Positions 53,165 to 64,000 of a stretch of 64,000 bases of DNA are shown here, piece by piece. Position 1 is the first letter of the stretch. Each line of letters begins with the position of its first letter. The position numbers and the translations under genes are program-made. The DNA comes from Tenodera sinensis (taxonomy: Eukaryota > Arthropoda > Insecta > Mantodea > Mantidae): the NCBI GenBank assembly GCA_030765045.1, contig CM060964.1, forward strand, positions 277,816,888 through 277,880,887, in the 5' to 3' direction. A model generated the notes under the pieces. That model had not been told where the DNA came from. It ran no database searches and saw only the letters and a program-made list of their open reading frames with translations.

Positions 53165-53530
53165 AGCATATTATGCTCTATTCAGTTTGCTTGGCTCCCT
53201 TATCTTATAATTCACCAAATGGTCCTTTACCAACTTTAAGCCCCCTGTCTGTTGTTCCCTGTCCTTCCTTGCAACTCTTACTTTTATAATCCAGTTTTCT
53301 TTTACTTTCCTTAAAAGCTTCTCCATATCTCTACTTTTCTTTTCTTCTTTTCCTATTAGCATTTCATAGTTACTAATTTCTGTCCATTTTTCCCCATGTT
53401 TTCCCCATACTTTTCCCTCCACATTATTCTTCCACGTTTATTCTAATTAAAGATTGTTTTCTATACATATTGGTTCCTACAAACAAACAGTCCTTTTGTT
53501 AAATAAATGAATAATTTATTTGTGCTCAAA
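53165..53530 (-). pseudogene. LINE-b 3' end (minus strand)
   Basis: The minus-strand frame reads GKHGEKWTEISNYEMLIGKE and later KIREPSKLNRA, and downstream on that strand is not coding. Next to it on the plus strand, GAATAATTTATTTGTGCTCA is the reverse complement of the LINE-b tail seen near 43810. Strongly 5' truncated. Confidence 0.5.
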
Positions 53531-53652
53531 AATAAAATGAAACATATATAATTAAATCAAATATTTCCCACAATTATCTCAGCTACTGGAAACTAGCAAC
53601 TATTCCAACTGGAAACCAGCTAGAATTTAGACACCTTAGCTACTGGAAACCA

Positions 53653-53770
53653 ACAGCTATTCTCTTACCCCAGGGGTTGGCAAAACTGTACCAGCTGATG
53701 ATATGATGTAATACCAGTCAGGGGCAAAGCATTATGTAGCCCTTTGTCAGCCCTCCCTCCTTCAATCAAC
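53653..53770 (+). repeat. hAT-type element end
   Basis: CAGGGGTTGGCAAAACTGTA is the kind of terminal repeat found in hAT MITEs. The other end was not identified. Confidence 0.4.
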
Positions 53771-54642
53771 TCCCATTCAAAATTAAACAAGCAGTGGTGT
53801 ATACATCATCGATATGACATGGTTCCTACAAAACAACGAAAATGAACCGTCCCATTCTAAGAGGAGAGGGAAACACAATATTTTTGCTGCACTATGGGCA
53901 AGAATGTGAAATGTCTGTTGCATTCGGAAGTTTTAATTTGTGTTTACAAGTCAAACATAAAAGAATATTATGAACATTGTCACAAAAATCACAAGCAAGT
54001 CATAGGTAGGAAATGTTTAGGCATTTTAAAAGAATAGTATAAAACAAACAATTGTCCATAAATGTAATCATAATGCTTAAATATTCACTGAAGCTTTATA
54101 TTCTAGTGAAGAAGTAGATTAGAAAGTACACTAATTTTAAAAAACCTAAAATGTCATTGTATAAAATCACAATTAGAAAATAAAACGAGTTTAGATTTAT
54201 TTAGAGAACTTGATTTGGCAAGATTTCTGTCTCTCCATTCATTTGCTGCATATATTAGTAATGTTTGACTCAACATATATGTGTGAGTAACTGTTTGTTA
54301 AACTGAAGATTGTAAAATTTAAAAGCAGATCGCTGTTGACAGATGAAAAAATATATGCTCTGTTGTATGTCAGTACTTGTGAATTAACATTAGGTATATA
54401 TGAAACCGTAATACTCCAGATGAAGTAAAGAATAAATTATAAAGTAAAGAATAAACTAAATGTTAAAGCCCTCTCAATCTGTATATATGTGTTAAGCATA
54501 TAAAATCAAATGTAAGTTAGAGAAGTTCTTTTATGCCGCTACTGCGACTTTCAAACCCCTGCTTCAAACCATGCCAACCCCATGCCATGCCTGCCGGGTT
54601 GCATTCTGTGATGTCGCAAAAAAAAAAAACAGTGAACAAGTA
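53771..54642. other. No feature recognised
   Basis: AT-rich intron sequence, with a 12-base A-run at about 54618-54629. Confidence 0.4.
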
Positions 54643-54653
54643 TACCTTATCTA

Positions 54654-54987
54654 AAAACCCCGGCACGACAGCCCATGAAGGGCCAAGGCCTACCGCCCAG
54701 CCGCTGCGTCCCCCACCTCTGCCCACAACAGGCATCATTGGTGGGGTACAGTACTGGAGGATGGGACGTGGTCAGCACCCCGATCCCTCCCGGCCAGTTA
54801 TACGGTCTTCTCGACCTGGGGCCGCTACTTCTCCATCAAGTAGCTCCTCAATTGGTCCCCCTGGGACCTAACGAGGCTGAGTGCACCCCGTACCAGACCT
54901 CCCAGAGGGTATAAAATCCCCATGCTGGTACCGGGGATCGAACCCGGGTCCTCCACGCCAGAGGCAAGTGCGCTACTGAGGCGGTCA
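54654..54987 (-). repeat. Full-length tRNA-derived SINE, 11 bp target duplication
   Basis: TACCTTATCTA is present at 54643-54653 and 54988-54998. On the minus strand the 334 bp element begins with GACCGCCTCAGTAGCGCACT (box A region) and GGGTTCGATCCCCGG (T arm with box B), followed by a GC-rich body and a GGGGTTTTT end. A fragment of the same family is at 13556-13690. Confidence 0.85.
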
Positions 54988-55100
54988 TACCTTATCTACA
55001 TTGAACTATATATCCTTTCTTTACTTTCAGAGCCACCTCAGCTATCATGGCAGCCTGGCCTTTGCTCAGCTGGATAGCTCTTATCAATCCTACTCCCCTT

Positions 55101-55813
55101 CACATGGTAATTATTATTTATTTATGCCAACAAGCTTACTGTTGGTGTTTTTAAACATACAAGCCGTGTGTGGGCAAAGTTTAAGAGGTAGAACTGGAAC
55201 ATAAAAATTCAATGCCACAACTGGGATTTGAACCACAGACCTTCCGCTTGCCGGGCGGACGCTCTAACCACTGAGCTATTGTGACAAACTGCCAGAATGG
55301 CATTAAATTCTCAAGCCAGTTCGTATTTCTCCTGGTAAACCACAAAGGCAGTCTCACATCAGAAACAATTACCCCAATGGTGACTTACTATTGTAAGTAC
55401 TTTATATCCCAGGATTAAATAACCTTCACATGGTAATTATGCCAACAAACTTACTGTTGGTGTTTTTAAACACACAAGCCGTGTGTGGGCAAAGTTTAAG
55501 AGGTAGAACTGGAACTTAAAAATTCAATGCCACAACCGGGATTTGAACCACAGACCTTCCGCTTGCCGGGCAGACCCTCTAACCTGGGATATAAAGTACT
55601 TACAATAGTAAGTCACCATTGGGGTAATTGTTTCTGATGTGAGACTGCCTTTGTGGTTTACCAGGAGAAATACAAACTAGCTTGAGAATTTAATGCCATT
55701 CTGGCAGTTTGTCACAATAGCTCAGTGGTTAGAGCATCCGCCCGGCAAGCGGAAGGTCTGTGGTTCAAATCCCAGTTGTGGCATTGAATTTTTAAGTTCC
55801 AGTTCTACCTCTT
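55101..55813. mobile_element. Inverted SINE complex, 11 bp target duplication
   Basis: CTACTCCCCTT flanks the whole unit (55090-55100 and 55814-55824). Inside are a minus-strand SINE with leader (55101-55411), a second partial minus-strand SINE (about 55429-55576), and a plus-strand SINE (leader from 55577, tRNA head at about 55708-55783) that ends in the body after CTACCTCTT. The plus-strand tRNA head has a perfect five-pair anticodon stem around CCGGCAA. Outer parts are mirror images, as in the dimer at 14746-15049, and the right terminus is at the same body position. Confidence 0.8.
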
Positions 55814-55824
55814 CTACTCCCCTT

Positions 55825-56499
55825 ATTTATTTCCCTTTCCTTTCTTGCATTCTTCCCATTTCTTTCCCATTTTCCTTTTACTTCCCTCCTTATTATTAGT
55901 TCTTTACATTCTGTTGTAATACTTTATGCTTTTCCTTTGCCACACAATTCACATACTCCTTTTCCATTGCCCTATAACCCTCTTAAGTACATTGATCCTG
56001 TTCTTGTTCATACTCATCCCTTCTTTTTCTATGTGTTACACTACTGTGCTTTTCAAATGGGAAGGAGTTTGTCCTTGAGTGCCTCTAGGCCGGCAACCAA
56101 CCGGAGTCCTGCTGTGTTGTCATATTGCTTTCCCCTTAAGTGGGGCTTGACATGCGCCAAGAGAATCCGTCTCTAGTACATGCTATTTGCGCTAAGATCA
56201 GAATATTCAGATTTAAAAAACAAATGCACAAGGAAGAAAGGGAGTAATATTTGTAACATAACCGTAAAAGCCACTTATTTTAGATCAAATAGTTTTCATA
56301 ATACAAATGAATGAATAAACATATTCATATGTTACATCATAATGACAGGTCATGACAGAAGCAATGTAATGGGTATATTTGTGTAATTACAGAACTGGAA
56401 TGTTGACTATTGACATGGTGTGCTAAAAGAATTATTTCTTTGAACAGGTCAAGGCGTTTGTTAGTCGAGACAACAAACAGTTCACTCTCCTGTTAGCCT
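55825..56499. other. Left flank of the IS630-like transposon; no gene recognised
   Basis: Pyrimidine-rich and AT-rich sequence with no supportable feature. Confidence 0.4.
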
Positions 56500-56861
56500 G
56501 TAGAATGCTTTATCAGCAGAACGTGAGCCGTCACATGTTTATTATTGTGATGCTCTGTAATTGGAGACAGTGTTTATTTACCCTGTGGAGTTCAAGTGAG
56601 CGTTCAGTTCAATTCTTGAGAAGAAGGGTGAAGTGCTGTGCTTTTCAGTGTAGTGCAATGGCTTCTAGCGGTGAATTTAGTGGCGAGACAAAGAGGCAGG
56701 TATTGCGAAGTCAGGCTCAAAATATTATTTTTAGGATCTACACTTTTTTTAAAAGATGCAACAATGAGGAAGAAAGAAATAAACTCGATTTCAAAAATGC
56801 TCAAAACCCTACTGCTAAAGTGTGTAGTGTTGGCAAAACAAGCATGCCTCACATTTGGGGA
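56500..56861 (+). pseudogene. IS630-like DDE transposase, N-terminal part (left of the LINE insertion)
   Basis: A frame from about 56657 reads MASSGEFSGETKRQVLRSQA then IFRIYTFFKRCNNEEE and PTAKVCSVGKTSM, an N-terminal helix-turn-helix of the DDE_3-type transposase family. The frame runs exactly into the target duplication of the I-type LINE at 56851-56861 and continues after the LINE at 62936. Confidence 0.7.
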
Positions 56862-56879
56862 ATTTGAATTTGATTTGGT

Positions 56880-56916
56880 TTAAGGGCGCTCAACTTCTAG
56901 GTCATCAGCGCCCTTA
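56880..56916 (-). other. 3' stem-loop and A-rich tail of the I-clade LINE
   Basis: On the minus strand AAGGGCGCT and AGCGCCCTT pair around a loop GATGACCTAGAAGTTG, followed by AAACCAAATCAAATTCAAAT. This hairpin plus tail is the probable recognition site for the LINE reverse transcriptase. Confidence 0.7.
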
Positions 56917-57071
56917 AAAGATTCATGGCAATAGCCAGATATAAATTTCACTCAAAAAATAAAAATACTAGCAACAAGAAAAGTTTACAAAGGTAAAAAG
57001 CAGTGGCAATAGCCAGATATGAAACAAGGTGATAAATATGTCCAAAAGCAGAAACAGGTAATTAAAAAAAT

Positions 57072-60000
57072 TTAAATCCTCAAATTGATATTGCACTCCG
57101 CTAAAAAATTAAAAACTCTATCAACCGCTGTTTTGTCGTCCGCTAGGACCTCTGCAAGTCTGGCAGGCAGCTGCAGAGAATCCCGAAGGTGCTCTAAAGA
57201 GCAACACTCTAGCAGTACGTGGCGAACCGACAAAAGGTTGTCACACAGCGGACATAGAGGCGCAGGGTCCCTTTTAAATAGGTAACCATGGGAAAATTGC
57301 AGTGCCCTATTCTTAATCGAGCCAAACTAACCTCCTCGCGACGAGATGTGCGACAGGAAGTTACCCAGTTTATCGGAAGTTCTTTCACTTCTCTAAGCTT
57401 ATTACCGCGGAGAGCTGACCACTCGTCGTGCCAGGACGACAGCACCGCTCTCCGCACTTCAAGCCTAAAGTCTTCCGAAGTAACACGTGAGATGGTAATA
57501 CTGGGTTCTGTAGTTGCCGTCTTTGCTGCTAAATCTGCCATTTCATTCCCCGGCAAACCTACGTGACCAGGAATCCATGCACACACCACGTCAAAGCCAG
57601 AAGCGTGTAAAACATGGAGGGCATCCTGGATACGTTGTACAATAGGGTGGGGGTTGTACAACTGACAAAGGCTCTGCAGTGCACTAAGGGAATCGCTCAA
57701 AATCAGGCAGTCACCTAATTTACGACGGCGAACATACAAAACGGCTCGATAAATTGCATAAAGCTCTGCAGTAAAAATGGAGGTGCTATTTCGAAAACCG
57801 AATGTATATGGTTCGGTTCCATAAACATAAGCACATCCAACACCGTTGGAGCCCTTTGACCCATCGGTGTAAATATATCGACGGTCAGTGTAGCCTAACA
57901 AAAATTCTAAGAAACACGTGCGGATACTTGAAATAGGCATCGTGGACTTCTGGTGTACGGTCATCCCAAGATCTACATGGGGCGTACCAGATAGCCAAGG
58001 GGGGTAAAGTCTCTCGCCCTTGGCGAACATCACAGGCAGTTCCACTCCAAGCTTCACTAGGAGCTCTTGGAAACGGAACCCCGCAGGCTTAGAATTAATG
58101 GTGCTATTCCTATATCGTTCTCTTAGCGTGGTGGTGAAAAAAGAAGCGAACGTTGGGTGCTTAGGCATACATCTAAGCGCACAACCATAATTTGCCAAGA
58201 GAATCTCACGCCGATATTGCAGAGGAGGTTCTGCGGACTCGGCGTAAAGGCTCACCACTGGGCTTGTTGGAAAAGCTCCTGTTGCAATGCGGATGCCCCT
58301 ATTATGGACCACGTCTAATCTTCTCAGCACAGATGGTCGTGCTGACGAATAAACAATACACCCATAGTCTAGCTTGGATCGGACCAATGCGCGATATATT
58401 CGCAACAAAATTGTCCGATCCGCTCCCCACGATTTGCCATTCAGTACTCGCATAATATTTAGGGAACGGTCACATCTCGCTCTTAGCTGTGCAATATGCG
58501 ACGACCAACTAAGCTTCCTGTCCAAGATCAAACCCAGGAAGCGCGTCTCTTCTGCGAAGGGAAGTTCATCTGGACCAAATCGGAGCGAAGGTGGTAATCG
58601 TCTCCTACGGCGCCAGAAATTAACGCAAATTGACTTCTCAGTTGAGAAACGGAAGCCGTTTTTCACGCTCCATTCTCTAAGGTTGTCCAAACATTGCTGC
58701 AGGCGCCGTTGTAAGAACGCCGTGCGCTGAGAAGTGCAATAGACAGTGAAGTCGTCTACGAATAGGCATGACGAAACTCCAGGTGGAACACATTTCCAGA
58801 TGGAGTTAATTGCTATAGCAAAGAGCGTGACACTTAGCACCGAACCCTGAGGTACTCCCTCCTCCTGAACAAAAGAATTAGAAAACACCGAGCCGACCCT
58901 TACTCGGAAAAAGCGGTCCTTCATAAACTCCTGAATGAAAAGTGGTAGGCGTCCACGCATGTTCCAGGCATACAGGGAACGTAGAATCCCTGCTCGCCAG
59001 CACGTATCATAAGCCTTCTCAAGATCGAAAAATATCCCAACGGTTTGACAGTTCTTCATAAAGCCGTCCATTATCTGTGTCGATATTGACACAAGATGGT
59101 CAACAGTTGAACGGCGTCGTCGAAAACCACACTGGATGTTAGTCAGTAGGTTACGACTTTCTAACCACCATACCAATCGTCCATTGATCATGCGTTCCAT
59201 CACCTTGCAAACGCAACTGGTGAGGGAAATAGGACGATAGCTGGAGGGAAGATGACGGTCCTTCCCAGCCTTCAAGATGGGAATAACGGTGGCCTCCCGC
59301 CAATTTTCTGGGAGTATTCAACCCAAACACGATTATAGACCTCGAGCAGGAATGCCTTACCTTCAGGAGAGAGCTGTTGTAACATTTGTACATGAATACC
59401 GTCCGGTCCTGGTGCTGAACATCGCGAAGATTTCAGGGAATGCTCCAGCTCCGCCATGGTGAAAAGGCGATTGTAATCTTCTACGTTTCTAGAACGAAAC
59501 GTGAAGCCTTGAGATTCCACCTGAGTTTTAAATGGAAGGAACTCAGGGGAGTAGTTTTCCGAGCTAGACACTTGTGCGAAAGCACTGCCAAAGGTATTGG
59601 CCACTTCAAATGAATCAACAACAGCTCCTGTGGCTGTTTTTAGTCCCGCTATTGGTATTTGGGTCGTTTTAGCTGCAACACGCCTTAATCTATCCCACAC
59701 AACCGAGGAAGGTGTGTGTCGGTTAAATGAAGCTACAAATTTGCTCCATGATGACTTTTTGCTATCCTTAATGACTTGTCTGGACCTGGCGCGCATTTTC
59801 TTGTATTCGATCAGGTTTTCCAAAGTAGGGTGACGTTGGAAAACCCTAAGTGCACGCCTTCGAGCACGAATGGCATTCCGACATTCTTCCGTCCACCAGG
59901 GGACGGGAAATCGACGGGGGTGTGTAGTCGACCGCGGAATCGATTGTTCAGCAGCAGAGAGAATCGTCTCCGTGAGATGCTGTGCCAAATTATTCACTGA

Positions 60001-60756
60001 GTCGTGCTCGTTGTACGTAAAGGCAGCCAACTGGGTGTAGAGGTTCCAGTTGGCATGGTCCAAACGCCATCTGGGCATACGTGTGAAATACGTATGTTGC
60101 GTCAAGAGACTAATAAGACATGGGAAGTGGTCACTAGAGTGTAAATCAGAGATGACATTCCATTGTAAGGAGACTGCCAACTGAGGTGAACAAACTGCAA
60201 GGTCAAGGTGTGAGAAGCTGTTATGAGAGTCAGAAATGAATGTAGGCTCTCCAGTGTTGAGGAGAGCTAGCTTGTGACACGCCAAGAAATCGGAAATGAG
60301 TGTACCTCTCGCACAAGCGCGACTTGAACCCCAAAGTGGGTGGTGCGCATTGAAGTCTCCCACCAACAGAAACGGTGTTGGCAACTGGGAAACTAGATCT
60401 TCTAAATCAATGTGCGAGAAGTTTTGGGACGGAGGCAAATAAACATTACAGATGGTGAAATGTATGTTTGGCAGTTTAATCCATACAGCAACTGATTGTA
60501 TATCAGAGTGCAAAGGTAGAGTTTGCATATATACGTCATCTCTGACAAGTATCATAGCGCCGCCATGTGCCGGTACACCCACTTCTGGTGTAACATCACA
60601 CCGTACTGGGGTGTATCGCCTTAGATGGAAAGCGTCTCGAGGACGCAGCTTAGTCTCTTGCAAACATGCGACCAGAGGTTCGTTTTCTTTGAGCAAGAGC
60701 TCAAGTTCTGGCCTTTGAGTTCGAATGCCACGTACGTTCCATTGTAGGATAGTCAT
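57072..60756 (-). pseudogene. I-clade LINE ORF2: endonuclease, reverse transcriptase, RNase H; two frame breaks
   Basis: ATG at 60756. Endonuclease: LQWNVRGIRTQ, QETKL, GDFNAHHPLWGS, SHLDLAV, SDHFP. Reverse transcriptase: SSYRPISLTSCVCKVMERMI, FFDLEKAYDT, EGVPQGSVLS, and LFVDDFTVY as the catalytic site. RNase H: YTDGSKG, AELYAI, LSDSLSAL and HVGLPGNEMADLAAK. C-terminal CPLCD...H....C finger. One-base shifts occur near 59300 (between endonuclease and reverse transcriptase) and near 57287 (before the finger); stop at 57072. All catalytic residues are present, so only two indels separate it from a full frame. Confidence 0.9.
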
Positions 60757-60799
60757 ATTGCATTGTGTATGGGATAGGTAATTCCAAGGTAACTCTTCA

Positions 60800-62291
60800 T
60801 TACTTTGGAGCAGGCGGTTGTCGAACTAACTTAGCCCTTTTCTCTCTTGGGCTGACGTTCTTTTCGGACGCTTTTTCGCGCCTCTTTTCCACTGGGGGTC
60901 TCCCAGTGTGGGCAGATTGGTCCAAATCCATGTCCTCTGCCGAGGACGTGCGTCTTCCCATAGCAAACTTGGGTTCGAGTGTCTCGAACCGGTTGCTAAT
61001 GGGGACCGGCGAAGATGAAAGACGCCGGTCTGAGTCCACCCCTGAAGATTCTCCAGAAGAGGATTTTCCAGATCTTCGAGGAGATGTTCGGGGACTCTTA
61101 TATCCCTTAGATGTACTGGGATCGGACGTACCATTTTCCTTGAGGAAGTCGTTTCTTGTATAAGTCTTCTTGAACTTGATCGGTGAGGCATCATATCTTA
61201 AAGGCTTGCTTCTTTCTTGTGTTGACCTTGATGATTTTGATGGTGATGTGACGCTGATGTTCTTTGCACTTACGGACTTTGTAGGCGTTGACGCAGATGT
61301 GCGTGCCGATGTTGAGGGCTTTGGAATAGAGCTACGGGCAACAAGTGTCTTTTCAGAAATTGTTGCCCCATTGAAATCGCTGGTCTGCGTTGCGATCTCT
61401 CTGCTCGCTACCGCTTTAGCTGCAACAGAGCTATAGGTTCCAGATCTGGGAACAGAGGGTTGGCGTAGACCCAAGATCTTCCGGGCTTCTGAGAAGGGCA
61501 CCTTCTCTTTAACCCGTATCTCTTGAATCGCTCTTTCCTCTACAAAGCGGGGGCAGTCTCGGGAACTAGATGGATGTTCACCTCTGCAGTTAACACATGA
61601 AGGAGCTGTAGTACATGCACCATCGTGGAGTTCATCTCCACATTGAGGGCATGTAGCTAGTCCCTTACAAAGCTCGCTTGTATGTCCAAAGCGCTGGCAC
61701 TTGAAACACCTGAGTGGGTTCGGAATGAACGGCCTAACTTCGATGGATTCATACCCTGCCTTAATCCTTTGTGGGAGATCTACCCGATCAAAGGTCAGGA
61801 ACAGGGTACGAGTAGGCTTCAATTCACCGCTTTCTTTGCGATGAACCCGATACACACAGGTAACACCTTGATCTTCTAGCTTTTTCCTTAATCTCTTCAA
61901 CACTGAGTCCGTCTAATGCGCGGGTATTGACGACACCGCGTGACGAGTTCAACGTCTTATGAAGGTCAACACGTATTGGATAGTTGGCCAACAGGTTTGC
62001 TTTTTGTATTTTAGCTGCCTGTTCTGCTGAATGCGCTTCTACTAGAAGCGTGCCATTACGCGATCTAGTGCATGACTTCATTGGACCAGCTATCTTATCC
62101 AGGCCCTTCTGGATTACAAATGGGCTCACCGAAAGAAACTTTTTTCCTTCCTCAGTTCTCGAAATGACTAAGTAGCGAGGACCACAACACTCGACTACTT
62201 CCTTTACATACACTTTTGGTTTGTTTTTGTTTGGAGTTTTGGAACTCATGGCGATGATATCCTCCACCATTGCAAATGTCTCCGATGGCAT
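60800..62291 (-). pseudogene. I-clade LINE ORF1 with CCHC zinc knuckles; one frame break
   Basis: ATG at 62291 (a GTG-started frame extends two codons further). The N-terminal part has an RNA-binding-like region (VVECCGPRYLVISRTEEGKK). After a one-base shift in an A5 run at about 61880-61886 the frame continues with RCFKCQRFGHTSELC, CPQCGDELHDGAC and CVNCRGEHPSSSRDC, three CCHC-type knuckles as in I elements. The C-terminus is serine- and basic-rich. It ends at 60800, 43 bases before ORF2. The protein packages the LINE RNA. Confidence 0.85.
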
Positions 62292-62924
62292 GCTCACATA
62301 CTGGGCGCCACCCCAGCTTAGGTGAGAGTCCTGGCCTGGACCTTGCTCACCCTAGGGTCTCACCTCCCAATGTATAGACAGAGGGACCCAATCGCCTTCA
62401 GGAGTGCATCAGCTCATGCAATGGCCCCTCCCCGGGACTGACCTTTATCAGCGGATACGCACACAGATCCTACATGATAACCAGGGGCTGGGACTTACGC
62501 GATTACCCAGTCACCCCTTGCATCACCCCATCCTCCTACGACCCGCGCGTAGGTTATCCATCAGACTGTGTACAGGGAGGTATCAGGTGGGAGGTCAAAC
62601 ACAAAAGTGGGCCAAAGTTGATTGGGCGTTTGGCATATGCCCTCTCACCTCTTGGAGGAACCCAATCGAGAGTATGGCTCGGGGCCCCGGGTACGCCAAA
62701 CCCGTACCTACCGTGGTAGGAGCCCCTGGGGGAGTTTGATTTCGGAGTCCTCTTCTCCTAGATGAGTCGTCGACCAAGACTAACGAGCCCCATCTACCCG
62801 TTTGGAATGTTCTTTGCTTCCCCTCACCTCTTGCCTACCAGTGGTCAAAATGACACTTAGTAGGCCGTCTGGATCGGGTACTGAGCCCCTCCGCCACGAC
62901 AAGGCGACACTCCTTCGGAGGGGT
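62292..62924 (-). promoter_or_regulatory. 5' untranslated region of the I-clade LINE
   Basis: GC-rich, non-coding, running from the 5' end (ACCCCTCCGAAGGAGTGTCG on the minus strand) to ORF1. Such elements carry an internal promoter; none of its motifs can be pinpointed here. Confidence 0.6.
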
Positions 62925-62935
62925 ACATTTGGGGA

Positions 62936-63335
62936 GAGGCAAGGAAGTTTGATACCAGTGGTTCGCCTAGAAAATACATTGGACCTCCAAAGAGGGTTAC
63001 AATTTTAAGTGACTTTGACAAGGACGTTGTATGCAGAACTATGTTAGAGTTTTATGACCAAGGTGAATTTCCAGCAATACAGAGAATAACTTCCGCTCTT
63101 AGAGGTAAAATATCTTACACTGGGTCAAGTTCATTGACTTACAGAATTTTGAGAGGATAAGGGTTCAGGTACAGAAAGACAAATGATGGGCGTCAATTTT
63201 TTAGTGGAGAGGAGTGACATTGTTGCAGCAGGGTTAAAATTCCTACGCAAAATGCACAAAATTAGATATTCTGGTGATACAAGACCTATATTATACTTAG
63301 ACTAGACATGGGTAAATAAAAACCACAATCAAAAG
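62936..63335 (+). pseudogene. IS630-like DDE transposase, middle part (right of the LINE insertion)
   Basis: The frame continues from 56850 across the LINE: PPKRVTILSDFDKDVV, TMLEFYDQGEFPAIQRITSA, ALRGKISYTGSSSLTYRILR, GFRYRKTNDGRQF and, in decayed form, LD.TWVNKNHNQK with the first catalytic aspartate. This is the DDE_3-type family also present at 5591-6636 and 44731-44961. It is cut at about 63340 by a Penelope-like element. Confidence 0.75.
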
Positions 63336-63344
63336 TCACATATA

Positions 63345-64000
63345 TGCTAAGGCTTTCACAGCCGGCATTGCTAATTCCATTATGTATTCTTTCTGGGCTT
63401 GTAGGTCGTGGTCCAGTAGTTTTATTCTCCAACGTTTCGCTGAAAACTTTGTCCGGCATCTTCAGGGAAGTCAAAGCTGTGAAAAAACAGGCTCCGGCAT
63501 CCAAAACAAGACTGGATCATTCTGTCCGGTAGCGTTCTATTTATTGCCATGCGAGGGAGGAGGGCGTGGCTTATTGGGGGCGGGGCATGGTTGCCTATTG
63601 GCTGTCATCGGTCGGTGTACTGGCTCCGATTCTGGTATAAGAGGGGAAACTTCCCTTTGATGTGGTTTTGAACTAATGCTTCTCAGGGCCAGGATCCAAG
63701 ATTTATCTGTTGCCTCTCTTCCTTACTGTTGAAGGCATTGTCATGTTTAAATATTCCAATAGCTTCCCGTGTCAATCTAGCCTGGTAGTGAGCCATCCTT
63801 GAGAGTACAACAGTGTCCTTGTAGCTGACGTCATGGCCAAAGAGTAGGGAATGTTCTGCCAATGTTGACTTTTCTGTCTGTCCTAACCGGCTGTGTTGTT
63901 CATGTTCTTTGAGTCGCGTGTTGATGCTCCGCATGGTGGTACCTATGTATGCATGACCACAACTGCAAGGAATTTTGTACACACCAGCTGTGCTGTGCGG
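63345..64000 (-). pseudogene. Second Penelope-like element, 3' part, running off the window
   Basis: The minus-strand frame from 63982 reads MYKIPCSCGHAYIGTTMRSI, with YIG and R..EH, a GIY-YIG nuclease like that at 40738 but from a distinct subfamily; the upstream bases encode the preceding GV. A non-coding 3' region follows to about 63345. The reverse transcriptase part lies beyond the window end. Confidence 0.8.

Larger units (their letters stand above)
56862..62924 (-). mobile_element. Near-intact I-clade LINE with RNase H
   Basis: ACATTTGGGGA flanks the element (56851-56861 and 62925-62935). At 6063 bp it has a GC-rich 5' untranslated region, ORF1 with zinc knuckles, ORF2 with endonuclease, reverse transcriptase, RNase H and a C-terminal zinc finger, and a 3' hairpin with an AAACCAAATCAAATTC tail. 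RNase H in ORF2 together with zinc-knuckle ORF1 points to the I/Nimb group and not R1 or Jockey. Only about three single-base frame breaks are seen, so it is a young copy. Confidence 0.92.

Noticed and set aside
55708..55783. Functional tRNA gene (anticodon loop CCGGCAA)
   Set aside because: Good D, T and anticodon arms, but position 33 is not U, and the sequence continues into a SINE body present in several copies; it is a SINE head.
1..64000. CRISPR arrays, prophage, operons or bacterial toxin-antitoxin loci
   Set aside because: No regularly spaced short direct repeats with unique spacers, and the gene content is eukaryotic throughout.

Overview
The window looks like nuclear DNA of an arthropod with a large, repeat-rich genome, most probably an insect. 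It is AT-rich. Two split exons with canonical splice signals are embedded in long introns, and nearly everything else is transposable-element (TE) sequence: Ty3/gypsy, LINE, Penelope-like, hAT, Tc1/mariner, piggyBac and pogo elements, plus tRNA-derived SINEs. There is no sign of prokaryotic gene organisation, of a CRISPR array or of operons. The species cannot be named from the sequence.

The only host gene I can support is a leukotriene A4 hydrolase-type M1 metallopeptidase (LTA4H) on the plus strand. Two exons are visible, at 36714-36923 (zinc-binding motif) and 52411-52552 (catalytic tyrosine region). They are separated by a 15.5 kb intron packed with TE remnants. Earlier and later exons must lie outside the window or be too small to recognise.

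Region by region. 1-20.9 kb: a miniature Tc1 element with perfect ends (325-899); a decayed fragment of an uncharacterised multicopy arthropod protein family (about 3.2-3.75 kb, and a second fragment at 18.27-19.47 kb); and a nest in which LINE-b (4.0-5.06 and 14.1-14.7 kb) holds LINE-a (5.06-14.1 kb), which holds a Tc1/IS630-like transposon, a 3 kb long-inverted-repeat element with tRNA-like modules, a hAT transposon with 8 bp target-site duplication, and a SINE piece. 20.9-35.0 kb: a gypsy-type LTR retrotransposon (element A, plus strand) whose 3' LTR is split by a second element of the same family (element B, minus strand). Both have clean 4 bp target-site duplications. A has an intact pol but a nonsense codon in gag; B has an open gag but an in-frame 1.8 kb deletion in pol. 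35-56 kb: LTA4H exons among Penelope-like, LINE-b, piggyBac, hAT, mariner, pogo and SINE remnants. 56.4-64 kb: an almost intact I-clade LINE with RNase H (minus strand, 56862-62924) inside an IS630-like transposase gene, then the 3' part of a Penelope-like element running off the window end.

The window therefore documents layered TE insertion, with target-site duplications that let much of the order be reconstructed. The most interesting items are the reciprocal defects of gypsy elements A and B, a canonical -1 frameshift heptamer conserved in both, paired CRE palindromes in their LTRs, inverted SINE dimers that seem to move as one unit, the tRNA-bearing long inverted repeat, a Tyr-to-Phe change at a functionally known LTA4H position, and the uncharacterised arthropod family.
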